Origin: Rotaria socialis
Taxonomy: Eukaryota; Rotifera; Eurotatoria; Philodinida; Philodinidae
Reading direction: 5' to 3'
Assembly (NCBI GenBank): GCA_905331475.1
Contig: CAJNYU010000048.1
Span: 1 to 64,000 of the forward strand
DNA: 64,000 bases
Below are positions 35,508 through 47,657 of this stretch, piece after piece. A program made the position numbers and the translations under genes. Numbering within the stretch: position 1 is the stretch's first letter; each line of letters starts with the position of its first letter. Under the pieces are notes generated by a model, which was given only the letters and a program-made list of their open reading frames with translations, made no database searches and was not told the DNA's origin.

Positions 35508-37035
35508 CTAGTTATTAATATTTTCCGGTGCTTCAGATTTTGACGGTTGAGGCTTGCGAACCTCTTTGAAATAAATTACCCATAAACAGATCCAATGACA
35601 TGACATCAATACAACCAATGCCGAAACGATCGCCTATGCCTTAGAATAGAAAATAGCATAGAATCTATATTATTCTAAAATCTTTCTTACTTTCCATGAT
35701 TCATTGATATCTGTTCTCAATTTCACTAATGCATACTGGACACAAGCAATCGCACCCCGTTATCGTCCACATAAATCCGATCAAAGTACCCAAATGCTGA
35801 CGTGGAAAACTATATAAAAAAAACTTCTTAGTCTGCTAAATCATGTATCCGCTTCATCAAGAATGAAAGGATCTGTAGATTTATCTATGTTGTATAGCAG
35901 ACTTGCAAGGTAGCCACGTCTGCTTGTGTACCAGCGACAACTGATGAACGGCCAAGAACGAACAACACTGATGCTGGAATGATGGCGCCAGTTTTGACGA
36001 ACATACAAACAATACATATCGATATATTCAATATCCATGTGCATGTTTGAAAAATTGAAACAGCCAATAGTTCTCGTTTTTTACCTGAAAATTAATTTCA
36101 GAACTATAGACAAGTACTGAGATCGAAATATATTCCTAGTATCGGCTAAAGATTTCTGCATAATGTCACATGGATTCTAGTGGCAAACTATTCTTTAAAT
36201 TTTCGTACTGTAGTAAAATATTTATTCTAGTTTCGCATTGAGTTTAATGAAATGACATATGTCAAACATTGTTCCGTTTCTATGCTCATATCTGTAGAAA
36301 GTGAAAATTGCTGAACAACTACTTATGATTGTATACTTAAAATGTGCTCACCTACAGAAGAACTTTGACAAAAGGATTTGAATTTGCTGTACTTTTGCAT
36401 GGAGCCTAGAACAGTATCTTTCCGTTCATCAGCAATTGCACGAAGCGGCATTCAAGTTAAGTGGAAAGTATATTTGTGAAAATGTCAGCAAAACTACAAA
36501 TAATTAAAATCCCTTTCTTACTATGATATTTTGCCTATTATTAGAGGTGACACTTTACGTGAATTTAATATTAACTGTTAAGAAAAACTACTTAATTAAT
36601 TCAAATTAAAATCAACGGTCCATCCCGAATGCCTATCCTCCTTCTCATTAGCACCTATCTCTAATGTTTTAAATGTTAACTTTCTCTTTGTGCGCGTACT
36701 GTTTCATCTGAGCAATACTTTTCTCTTTCATATGTTCAGATGTGTTAATTCAAAATTAAAATGATTCATGCCCATTTGAAAGAAAGCAACGAACATTTAT
36801 TCGAGTTTTAACTATTTTCGGAAAGCTTCCACAACCAACTTTTTCTCATCGTTCATAGAGAGTAAGAGATTGTTGTGTGGCTAATTCTTTTGAATTGATG
36901 GAAACAGTGATTACACCGTTGAAATGTTTTTATACATACCTCGGTTTGGTCGAATTGTAAGTAAAAAAGCAATAATTGGGCACAAACCAATCAAGGATAG
37001 CAATGACATATTGAATGCAAACGAGTATTTATCAG
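35508..37035 (-). pseudogene. SLC43-like (LAT3/LAT4-type) transporter, 3' part, frameshifted
   Basis: Minus-strand exons: 37035-36940 (YSFAFNMSLLSLIGLCPIIA, a transmembrane helix), about 36078-35907, 35809-35691, and 35633-35508 ending in TAG. Conserved SLC43 stretches are visible: VLFVLGRSSVVAGTQA, FPRQHLGTLIGFMWT, QYALVKLRTDI, and a final helix SALVVLMSCHWICLWVIYF. This family moves neutral amino acids across the plasma membrane. The intron 35906-35810 begins GC rather than GT and joins the two parts of the conserved ATFFP motif exactly. Within the next exon, after WTITG, one extra base (near 35754) shifts the frame. The N-terminal half of a 12-helix transporter was not found up to 38 kb. 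This is best read as a decaying, 5'-truncated copy, although a consensus error could explain the single base. Confidence 0.65.
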
Positions 37036-38099
37036 CTAAAATGCAATAATCGACAATCATAATGTGAAATTCTGACAATAGAAAGAATTTTAGCGTAAAC
37101 ATTCACTTAAAGCGGAGAAGATATGTAACAATTAAGCCAATCCTGACTGTTACACGAAATTAGTTATTGGCCAGCCTCATACGGGCACAACTTCTGTTTT
37201 TCGAATAATATTATTGCAGGTATGTGTAGTAATATGCTTTTCAATACTAAATTAGAATTTTCAAAGATTTATTGATCAGACTTTTACCATCTGCATTAGT
37301 TATTTACAATCAAACGAGCATAAAAATGCTAGCGACTACTGATTTGCCTATAGCAATAGTGCAATCTATTTTATTGACAACTTATTAACTTTTGCTAATG
37401 GTTGGACCAATCCTTCCCTTTCTCTGTGCAGGTTGATGACCAGACTTCGATCATCAACCATTTAATTATCAATACATTATGATCCTGTTTGTTTTTATTT
37501 TGCGCATTAATATTTCCATACAGATAAAAATATGATTTATCCAGCATTCAAACAAATTCATCAAAAATTATCATAATTCTGCATTCGAAACGTATTTGTG
37601 TGGTAGTTTGCTTTGTTTCGAATTCAATATCAATAAACATCTGAGCTATTTTGTTAATCTGTAAAGCATTTCTCATCATAATATGTTATTTTAGATTCTT
37701 GCAATATCTTGCTGTGGAAGATGAATAGATTGTAACTCTTTCGTCTACTAGGAGCTTTTTTTTAAATATTTTTTATTCATTTCAAAAATGTCTCATATCA
37801 GTTCGTTAGAGCCAGGCGATAGTTTCCTTATAGGCAAGACTTCAAAATGAATTTGTGATCGTCCTGTATAAAAAAAATAACTCAGATCAGTTACTGCTAA
37901 TTCTTCATTGGTACGTGTTGCATATTCTAATATCAATTTGCTTGAAAAACAAGAGCCATATCGAGATATTTTTCTTTTGTATATTGAAGAAAATAATAAA
38001 ATTAAAATGATTTATCGGATCTTTCATTTATTTATTTATTTATATTCTTTTTCTTCTTTTGTTTTTCTCTAAAGATATTCATTATAATCAAAAGTTTGA
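37036..38099. other. Non-coding stretch, nothing recognised
   Basis: No further transporter exon or other gene could be recognised here on either strand. The last 100 bases include ATTTATTTATTTATATTC, probably 3' UTR of the minus-strand L37a gene. Confidence 0.5.
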
Positions 38100-38429
38100 T
38101 TATTGTTCGCGCATATCACGTAAACGACGTACAGCCGAACGGACAGCAGCAGCTGTTGATGTTGAGTAAACATAAGCACCGCCGGCGACTGTTTTTTGGC
38201 ATGAACGACATTTCCATATACCAACACATTTTCGTTTCATGTTGTCTTTACCACAAAATGAACATGTATATTTCGAGTGTTGAGTAACTTCCATTTTCTT
38301 AACCATTTTACGTAATGATGCACCATAACTATTTTCAATCGAGAAAATATATCGAGAACAATATATAAATTCTATTTACCGTGTGCCATATTTACCAACA
38401 ATTCCGACTTTCTTAGTTCGTTTAGCCAT
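38100..38429 (-). CDS. RPL37A: Large-subunit ribosomal protein L37a (eL43)
   Basis: Two exons, 38429-38380 and 38328-38100, joined by a 51-base GT-AG intron that splits an Arg codon, give exactly the family length of 92 residues. The start [17 protein letters not shown] and the zinc-binding motif CSFCGKD...CRSCQK (C-x2-C-x14-C-x2-C) are diagnostic. It is a structural component of the cytosolic 60S subunit. An unpaired splice acceptor (AG at 38487-38486, preceded by CACTTTTCTTTTC) lies 57 bases upstream of the ATG, fitting either spliced-leader addition or a 5' UTR intron. The gene follows the mitochondrial L3 gene on the same strand with only 150 bases between. Confidence 0.97.
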
Positions 38430-38579
38430 TTGTTAAATAGAAGCAAGTTCTTGTCGAACGAAAGTTGATATGAAATCTGTTCGATCTGAAAAGAAAAGTG
38501 AAATCAGTAATTCGCTAGTTTAACTTTTTCTGTACAAACAAAATGAAAAACAAAAAGAAAACAAAAGAAACAAATTTAT
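38430..38579 (-). promoter_or_regulatory. Short intercistronic region with unpaired splice acceptor
   Basis: Between the stop of mitochondrial L3 and the ATG of L37a lie only 150 bases, T-rich on the minus strand, with an AATAAA overlapping the upstream stop region. A strong acceptor CACTTTTCTTTTCAG ends at 38486. Rotifers use spliced-leader trans-splicing, so this fits an operon junction where polyadenylation and leader addition are coupled. An independent promoter plus a 5' UTR intron is the alternative. Confidence 0.5.
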
Positions 38580-40294
38580 TTATTTTTTCTTTTGTGCTGT
38601 TTTCGCTGTTGTACGACGCGATGTTAATGGAGCAACTTGTACATCATCTAATGTTAACGATGGCTGATCGAAACGATAAATATCATCAGCGAATAATTCT
38701 TCATCTAATGGTTTGCCATCATTATCATCTGGATAATACGTAGGAAACGGTGGATGATTTTCTTCGGTAAAAATTTTTCTTCGTTCGTATAAAGTTGAAT
38801 CTTGTATACGCATATAACCATGATTAGGACCAGGCACAGCTGGACCCATTAAATAAAGAATATTGTATTTGGTATTTATACGCCATACTTTCAAACCCTT
38901 CATCATAACTAATTTATTGCCCATTAAGCCAGCCATGCGTGTGCCAGGTAAAATTTTATGTTTACGACCAGAACCAACTGTACCGCGTTTACGATGAAAT
39001 TTTGTGGCACCATATTCATCACTTGGACCACCGCGAAAACCATATCGACGCATAACACCCTATAAATAAATAAATATGAGTATAAAAATGAAATCGCTAC
39101 TTGAGAAAAGATGACTCATGCGACCTGTTATATTTAATTTTTGTGCGAAAAATATCAAAAGAATATCTCACTTTCATACAATGAACGCGAATAATTGTTT
39201 TCTTTTTGTAGACATTTATTATCCTATTGAGAGTATGACTCACTTACATTCATAACAGTGATGAAGTCTCAGGTATGACTATAGTATCCTGTAACTAATC
39301 TAATAGATGCTTAGACGATACTAATTCGACAAAAAAAAATGTAACTATACAAATACCTCATGTGTTGTTCTACAAAAACTTTTTATGGAGAAAAATGATC
39401 ATCGGATTTCATTTACCTGAAAGCCGTAATCTATTGAACGTGCTTGTACATCAACATAATCTCCACAACGAAAATGCGTTGCATAAAGAGGTGTACCAGG
39501 TTTAATAACACTATTTGGCGTAATAAAAAATCGCGTCAGTTTACGTTTCGGTGGTACACCTGCTTTTTCAAATAAACCATTATATGCTCGAGTGAATTTT
39601 CTTGGATCACATGATAATGCTCCGACAACAAGCATACCAACTTTTCCTTGCAATTCTCGACGTAATGGACGTGTTGTAAATAGAGTACGAAAATTAATCA
39701 TTTCCGGTGGTGTATAATTAATAACATGATTATCGACAATCTAAATTATTCTTACGATAAAAATTTCTGTTTCTTTTTTTGTCTTTAAATCTTACTTGAA
39801 TTAATGTGACATAAAATTTTCTACCCTTTTTATCCCATTGTGGTAATGTTCCTAGTTTAAGTCCAAGCGCACCAGTACGTATTGTTTCTGGGTCTGCTGT
39901 AAATTTGCCACGTTGCCAAGGACCATCTTTTAGAGGACTTTCTTGTTCAGCATATGTTTCATAAACTATTTCTTGTAAAAATTCATCATTCTCTGCGGTT
40001 ATTTTTTCGTCCCATCTAAAACAGAAGAATAAATAAATACGAGTTATGGAGAGTGTCTTTGAAAAGTAAACAGACCAACCCGCCTCCACGCCGTTGTACC
40101 CATTTGTCATTGTAAAATTTGTGCCAATGTAGTTTTTTATATCGTAACCTCATTTGCTGATCATTTAATTTGTGGTGTCGAACCGATGCACATGGGATAA
40201 AATTCACACCGGCATTTGGAAGTATTCCCGATGATAAATTAAGAAGAGGTCGTGTAAAGAGACGAGTGCACATCGTTTGTAGTGCACGATTCAT
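38580..40294 (-). CDS. MRPL3: Mitochondrial ribosomal protein L3 (uL3m)
   Basis: Four exons (40294-40080, 40015-39796, 39740-39417, 39059-38580) with GT-AG introns keep frame and give about 412 residues, somewhat longer than vertebrate MRPL3. The N-terminus MNRALQTMCTRLFTRPLLN is a good mitochondrial targeting sequence (Arg-rich, no acidic residues). The exon 2 signature GALGLKLGTLPQWDKKG and exon 4 motifs GATKFHRKRGTVGSG, RMAGLMGN and KVWRINTKYN belong to the L3 fold that contacts the peptidyl-transferase region of the mitoribosome. The C-terminus carries a short basic extension (TAKTAQKKK). It is the likely first gene of a two-gene unit with L37a. Confidence 0.95.
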
Positions 40295-42816
40295 TTTTAA
40301 CTATATTGAAAATGATTCTAGTGTTATTTTACATATAACATTCTATGTAAACGTAAAACAAATGACTAGCCTTGATAGTAGCGACGATGACAATAAAGGT
40401 TTAGACCACCACCATGCCTTTTTTATTATTATTATAGAGGCCACTAAACGTTTCAATGATGATACAATTTCATAAAGATGTTATATTATATAATTTGAGT
40501 TTTTCAATCAAAATCTTATCAAAATTGATACATTTTATTCGAATATGTGTTCATTTTTCCCGATCAATGTAATTTTCGCTAAATATGATTGGTCATGAAT
40601 GTCCAATACAGTGTTTTTCATGATTTGTGTACCCCACCCCACCCCACCCTACCCCAGTACAACAAAGTGTACGTTTATATTATATACCGTAACTATAAGT
40701 ATATTACACAGAATTTACCATGAGGAAAATAAGAAATCCTTATTAACCACCAACCATACAAGGTGATTTTTCCATATCGTACCATCTAATAGATTTCTTG
40801 TGAAAAGAAGAGTCACAAATCTTCACTTATGATTGCAGATGTCCGAAGGGAAGACTGACACTTCACTATACAAACGTACAACCACACCCTCTGATGAAAT
40901 TCGGATAGGAATTTTGGTCATATGGTTTCTTGATCTGTGTAGTCATATTCAATAATTATTGTGGAAATTACAAACATTGAATTAGTCTCAATTTGTCTTG
41001 AGATTCAGCATGCAAACTTTGTAGAGCAAAAAATTTAGTAATTTCTACGAAAAATAGACTAGACCAAGGTAATGCACTTGTTCGTAAATGATAACTTCAC
41101 GGAAATCGTAGCCTTTTTCTACTCTGTTATGTATCAGTCTTACCTTTATGTTTGTGCAAAGAGTTAATCTTCTCTATTCGAAGATCCAAAAAATTCGACA
41201 GGGATTCTAAATATGATATTCAGAAAATACACGAAGTTTAAATATCTGTTTCATGATATGTTAAATAAAGTGGCTGAACTGGTTAGTTGTTGAAACATTT
41301 TCGACAATATTAAATTTTTCTACAGATACTCTTTCTTTTGTATTCTTTTCAAGAGTATCAGTTTTCTTTCCCAGTGAAATATAACGTATTTAAACGACAG
41401 ATATATCATCGTCTATATATATATTTGTCACATTTTTTAAATAGGGCGAACATCTCTAAGAGACTTGTTAACCTAGTATGGGTTTCATTTGTAAGTGAAA
41501 TATATCCGTTAGAACACAGCTATGAATAGTTTCTTTTTTCAAAATATTAAAATATTTTCTTTAGGACAAAAATGAAGAACAAATCAAAGTGGCGCCGCAA
41601 TTATTGATTTAGGCAAATTCCCTCTAAGAAATTCAATAAATATTCAGATTCTAAACAAATAATATATATGATTCTGGATTTGTACTGATTGCCTGTATAA
41701 ACATTTTTCAAACATACAAAAATGAAAACAAAGAAATTCTTTCTGATATCGTTATTCGAATTTCGAAATAAGTCGATAAGAAATAAAAATGATGAATTTG
41801 CTTTACTTCTTTTACCACTTTTATTCTCTTTAGTTCTTGTATTTCCTTTACAATGAAAATGCATGAATGTTGATGTAAGGAAAGAATATGATTCATATAT
41901 TCACACTTCCACTCAAAATTTTTTGTTTAGTACTCTAAAGTAATAGACAAGAATAATATAATAATGGCAACATACAAGAGAGAATTCAATGATTCATTGT
42001 CTTCATGACATTGATTGTGAAGTAGTTAAAGATACAATTTGTTCATTCTTGGTCAAACTTTCTTTTCCTACTGTCCCCATGTGAACGTGAAATCTGTGAG
42101 AATCTAGAGCAGTTATACAAAATTTTGAAGCAAAATATGTAATAAAATTAAAGAGAATTTGTATATTTTAGTAATCCAATTTATACCGAGAATTTTATTT
42201 TCATCGTTGTAAAAAAAAACATTGGAGACAATTCTTTATAGATGATTGTTGTTTTAGATATTAAATCAAACATTTTTTCGGATTATGAAATGCTAATTAA
42301 ATATCGAACTGACGTTTAATATCCCACATAAAATGCTAAGCGTAAAAGTCATATTCATAAGATTTTCAGCAGATCAATAGTACATATGAGAAGACTTTTT
42401 ACATACAAATAAATGGTATCTACTTGACTGCCAACTACTTATGCCAATCGATCAATTCAAGCGATGAATATAATTGACAAGAACGATCCTTGATCAATAA
42501 TGTCTAAATATTAATTTAGTCGTTTTTCATTTAGAAAAAAAATAATCAATGCAAAAGATATTTATTTTTGCATATTACTTGCGAATTTCTTTGACGAAAA
42601 CAATATGAGAATTTATTGAACAGTTTTTCTAAAGTATGATAAGAGTTTCAATCATCGATAGAATTGACACGTTTCGAGAAAGAATGGTTGTCACTTAGGT
42701 TCTCTCTTCGAAGTTATAAACGAATTTGAATTCTAACTACACTAGAAACTATACTACTCTTATTCAGTATTTTCATATACTAAAATATTTCTATTCAACA
42801 TGCATTAGGTTCAACG
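40295..42816. other. Non-coding stretch with C-rich tract
   Basis: No gene recognised in 2.5 kb. At 40632-40656 the sequence is (CCCCA)n-like with five C-runs, giving a G-quadruplex-capable tract on the minus strand. The frames at 41338-41529 and 41601-41864 are AT-rich and lack motifs. Confidence 0.5.
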
Positions 42817-42824
42817 ACTCCGAC

Positions 42825-42998
42825 TAGGGTTGGGCCATTAACATTAATTTAATATTAATGTTAATGTTTTTCATTAATCATTAATATTAATGAATTAAGT
42901 TTTTCTCAGAAAACATTAACCGTTAATATTAATGGCTAATGGAAATCATTAATTAATGTCATTAATAAAGTTTCGTTAAAAAAAATGGTCCACCCCTA
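42825..42998. mobile_element. 174-base hAT-like MITE with perfect 8-base duplication
   Basis: Termini TAGGGTTGGGCCATTA and, reversed, TAGGGGTGGACCATTT are inverted repeats. The interior is ATTAA/TTAAT palindromic filler. The 8 bases ACTCCGAC occur perfectly on both sides (42817-42824 and 42999-43006), the hAT target duplication. No coding capacity. The TAGGG(A/T)TG end is shared with the elements at 9059 and 14869. Confidence 0.88.
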
Positions 42999-43390
42999 AC
43001 TCCGACTGATGCATTTTCCATAGATTGAAAGCTAAACTCAACTAATCGTTTGAGTTTTGCCTGATGAATAAAAAGAAAGAAATTTATTTGAAGTTCATTG
43101 TTCTCTATTACTAGAATGGTGTTCGATTTAATTTCTAACGATGAAAATCTTGCCACTAATTGAATTGTTCATTGGATTGTCACGAAAGTAAAATATCAAT
43201 GATCGATTCGATCAATATAGGACTAGAAAGTGTGCAATTTTATAGCGAAATCATTGCTCCTTTCCTTAATTATAGCTCGAATTCAACCGTAGAGAATTAA
43301 TACAACTGGAACTTTCGAATCCCATTAATTTCAGCTTTATGATACTGTAGAACATTTTATTAATTATAAATGATTATTAATATTACAATA

Positions 43391-45342
43391 TCAAAGGCAA
43401 ACATATAACCAATCACGAAAACAAAAATCAATTCGAATATTATTACAATCAAATAATCCATTATGAACAGCTGTTATTAATGATTCTTTTCTTATCTGTT
43501 CTTTAGATTGACAAAGATTACCTTTGTTTATTACTAATTCAATCAGTCGATGAAATTCATGAATTATTTCTAAAACAAAATTAACTAAATCTGTATTGAG
43601 CAAAATATTTGCACCGCCGGTTTCAAGACGACGCAGATGAGGTGCTAATTGAGTTAATTGATGAACATTAAAATAGTGTTCATCTTTCGAATGTACTCTA
43701 TCTGCTATGAGACGTAAATGTTTCAAATTTGAATATGATTTTGAACAATGACGAAAATCTTCCCACTCTGTTACCAAATGTGAAAGATTTGGTGATGCAT
43801 CAAGTATTCGCTCAACGATCATTATACGAACTGCGTTTTGTATTGATTCTGGTTCAAAGTTAAAAGTCGTAAATCGTAGATGACGAAGCAACAAGTCACT
43901 ACAAACTGGATAATTCGGTGTTACTGGTATGTTTGTCTAAAAAGAAAGTAAACATCATATGTGAATTTTTTTATTTTTAAGATATATTTCCTCAAATTAA
44001 TACGAAAATAGTTCTACATTATTTCAAAATGTGTATATTCATTCTGCAGATTTAATAAATCAATATTACCATATGAGCTCATTGTAAAGTTTTCTTTTCT
44101 CTCTTCAGATCAACAAAGATACATGTTTCGACAACTGATATGTAATGAAGCAAATCACCAATGAACATTATAATTCGACGGGAGAAAAGTTCTGTATTGA
44201 TTTTTGTTTTGACATAGCACTGTGATGAGATAATGCATAACAACGTCACCGAAAATATAGAAAAACGCTTACGTACTTTAGGCACCAATTGTTTTATTCA
44301 ATGCTTATATTAACGATGAATTTCATGTCATAATAAAAATAACTATTACAGCATATAAGAGAGTATAATGAAGATGGCTCAATTAAAAAGTCCAATTTAG
44401 TTGATTTAGATTTTACAACTAAAGAAAAAACGATTAACTTAACATCTCGTAAAGAACCTGAATATTATATCTAATAATATAGTTTAGTCGAGAGGCAGAA
44501 CGCAATGTCAAATGTTTTAAAATATATAGACAATTTCGCTTGTTTTTCGTAAGCCGAATATTCTATTATATAATATTTAAAGACTCAATAAAATGTGATC
44601 GATCTAGTTTGACAAAATATTATCTAATTGCAAAAAACACGTGATGAAACAGTTTTCGAATCCCTACTGCTCGAAAATTTTTCTCATATCTATTTTTGAA
44701 AGTATAATTCTTTTATGCTACAATTTACGATAAATTTTCTCCTTCACTTCCCTTATGGCATTAAATTCTAATTTTTTTTTATTTCTAACGGAAATTATTA
44801 GAAATCATTTTTTTGCACGATTCGGGAATTCATAGTGACAAACATAATTAGGCTTCAGAAAATATTTAACAATAATAGCTCAAAGAGAGGCGCAGTTTCT
44901 CGAGAGCATCTTCGATCAATCTGAATATCCCAGTTCTATATATTATATAAACAAATATCTAATGATGGTTCGTTCTTTATGTGAAGTAAAATTATTCTTA
45001 AATGTTTACTAAAACATTTATAGTTTAACTCTGTGCTATCATAAATTGATAAATTATAATTTTTTAAACTCGTTTCCGACATAAATTAAAAAGAATGCTT
45101 TAACACTATAATTGCTTTACTTACTCGTCCAACTTCACAGGTTAAATAAAGTTTATTGACTGAACTATTTGCAGCCACTTGTAAATTTTTCAGTAACTTG
45201 TCAGGTTGGTCTGTTTGATCATAAGTCAGGCCCAGTGATCGTCGTCCATTGGTAACGATCGGAATACTTGCATGTTCTACTAAACGATGATTATGTAAGG
45301 TTCGCTTGTGTTGTAACAATACGTTTATCGGGCGTTTATAGA
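43391..45342 (-). CDS. Leucine-rich-repeat-like protein, 3' part (bdelloid-type)
   Basis: Two exons recognised: about 45342-45125, and 43936-43391 with a strong acceptor CTTTCTTTTTAG. They are joined in phase 0 across a 1.19 kb intron. The encoded C-terminal half reads as irregular leucine-rich strands (LRHLRFTTFNF, NLKHLRLIADR, LAPHLRRLETGGAN), with blocks MIVERILDASPNLSHL and WEDFRHCSK. I associate these with a large family of uncharacterised, F-box/LRR-like proteins in bdelloid genomes. Function is unknown; by analogy it is an adaptor for protein-protein contact. The N-terminal part is not found. The first recognised exon stops within a few bases of the 2.3 kb foldback element at 45353, so the gene may be truncated or interrupted by it. 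The 43.9-45.1 kb intron is unusually long for this window. Confidence 0.55.
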
Positions 45343-45352
45343 CTACAAATAG

Positions 45353-47657
45353 CAAGGGGGAGAGTGCTGGCTTCAAGCACCAAAAATTTACTACAAAGTG
45401 CTGAAGGTGCTGAAAGGTGTTAGTAGTTGTCGAACAGCTACAGAAAAATAAAGGAGTAGCATACGACAGGATGACTTAATTCTCTGTTAAACTCATTGTT
45501 TTTCCACAATCTTGTTGAATACACTAATTCCACAATCAAATCAGAGGTGTGCCAAATTAGAAACCTGACCACTAAAAAACCTGCACTTAATGTTATTACC
45601 TTAAGAGTCATCATTGAATTCCGATTATTTTCCGGGAGTTTACTGTGCATTTTTTGTAAAATCAATTTTTAACATCTGGGGTACCCCTTAAGGATCGAAC
45701 AAACGTTTTGTTCTGATTTTAGTGCAAGTAGTTATATTTCGATAAAGTTAAGTTTCCTGATCACAAATATCATCTTAGATTTTAAAATTCATTGGATACT
45801 AAGAACGATCTGAAGCACTCTCGAGAAGACTTAAAAACAGCTATTGTCTCAAAGGTCCATGGATATTCGATTTATACTGTTTGAAAATAGGCCCCCTCGA
45901 TGCAGAATGTTTTTGTCTATCAGAGTATATAAGAACGACTTAGATATTCAAATTTTGTTTTATCGATAAATGTTAAATACCGCCTCGATTGAGTCATGCA
46001 GCTATAAATAATGCTATTCTCAATTTTATGAAATGTAGCTTTTCGAGGTTTACCAGAAAGATTTTCTTACGGGATACGTAATTGAATGTGCTCTTTCTAA
46101 TAAAACTGTTTTTAAATTAAACCGCCTTGTAATGTGAAGTTTTTTCGCCCCAAGACTACTCTTGAAACCGGATTTCTGTCATTTGTGACCGATATTCGAT
46201 AGTTTCAAACAGATTAATTCCGACTTGACTGAATTTAAATATTGTATTTATTTTAAGCACAAAATCTAATTTGATTTAATTATTTCTACAACTTTTGTTT
46301 TCGGTCAGATTTTCACCCCTGATCCCCGTCATGGATAACGAAAAAAAACTTACTCCAAAAGACATGTGGACAATGTTAAAAGTTTCCGAACGTTGGGAAT
46401 GATGTTCGAGATAAAATAGATCAATTAATAATCAATCAAATAGTTGTTTTGAATAAAATATTTTGTTTTCATATGATCATGAAGGGCACCAGACGTAAAA
46501 ATCGGACCGAAAACAAAGTTATAGAAATAATTAAATCATATTAGATTTTGTGCTTAAAACAAATACAATATCTATATTCAGTCGTATACGAACTATTCTG
46601 TTTGAAACTGTCAAGTAATAGCCAAGCAGTGACAGAAATTCGATTCCAACACTAGTATCGGTGCGAAAACGCTTTACATTACATCGAGTTTTAAGTTGAA
46701 AACTTTTTCACTAGCAAGAGCACATTTAAATACGTATCTGGGAAGAAAATCTAACTGGTACACCTCGAAAAACTACACTTAATAAGACTGAGAAAAGCAG
46801 TATTGGTAACTGTATGACCCGATCGGGGTGGTATTTGGAATTTATCGAGAGAAAAAAGATTGAATATCTAAGTCGTTCTTACATATTCTGATAGAAAAAA
46901 ACATTGTGCATCGGACGGACCTATTTTCAAACAGTATAAATCGAATATTCATGAATGTTTAGGTCAGTAACTGTTTTTCAAGGCTCCGAGAGAGTGCTTC
47001 ATATCTTTCTTATTATTCAATGAAATTCAAAACTGAGACAATACTTGTCACCAGAAAGCTTAGCTTTATGGAAATATAACTATCTATATTAAAACCAGAA
47101 CAAAAAAGATTTTTGGACCCTTGAGGAGAAGTCCAGATGTTAAAAATTGAGTTTTCATAAAATACACAACAAAATTGTGGAAAATAATCCAAATTCAATG
47201 ATGATTTTCAAGCTAATAAAATTATGTGCAGGTTTCTTTTTACCAAGGAGTGCGGCATTTCGTACAATATTTTTTTTCGTACCCAAGAGAAAGCACAAGC
47301 TGTACAAATGCCATGGTGATAAAATGAAAAATAAACTTCTGGAAAATAATCAGAGCTCATTATTAGTTCTCACGCTAATAAAAGTGGGATCAAACTTTTT
47401 GCGATATCATTTTGAAATTTGATATGCGGTTACTATCGAAGGATGTTTTTCTTTTTCTGTTGACTTTTCTATTCTGAAATCATTCTCATTCAGATTCTGT
47501 GAATGATTCAAGAAAAAATTCACCTCTACTATTGAAAATGAAAGTAGATTTCCCGATTCTTTTTCATACGACTGAAGTAAATCTCAGTATAGAAAAGGTG
47601 CTGAAGGTGCTGAAGGTGCTGAGGTGCTGGGGGTTCCAAACTTGCACTTCCCCCTTG
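45353..47657. mobile_element. 2.3 kb palindromic foldback element
   Basis: The ends CAAGGGGGAGAGTGC and, reversed, CAAGGGGGAAGTGC are inverted. The arms (about 45353-46305 and 46510-47657) are diverged inverted copies of each other. Examples are TTAATTATTTCTACAACTTTTG facing its complement at 46512-46535, and GAAGCACTCTC near 45814 facing GAGAGTGCTTC at 46990-47000. GGTGCTGAAGGTGCTGA repeats occur just inside both ends. The spacer (about 46310-46505) is about 200 bases. No transposase or long frame is present. No clear target duplication was found. It is inserted next to or inside the leucine-rich protein gene. Confidence 0.7.
47147..47240 (+). repeat. Dispersed ~95-base repeat unit, copy A (four copies in window)
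   Basis: A roughly 95-base unit with core ATAAAAT.CACAATAAACT...GGAAAATAATC, then A(A/G)TTCAATGATGA and CTAATAAAATTA-like end, occurs at 47147-47240, 47315-47410, 45570-45662 (reverse) and, outside the foldback element, 55715-55808. The copies differ by many substitutions. The unit may be a terminal module of the foldback family. Confidence 0.6.

Noticed and set aside
38543-38743. 66-codon plus-strand frame between the ribosomal protein genes
   Set aside because: Antisense of the last MRPL3 exon and of the intercistronic region.
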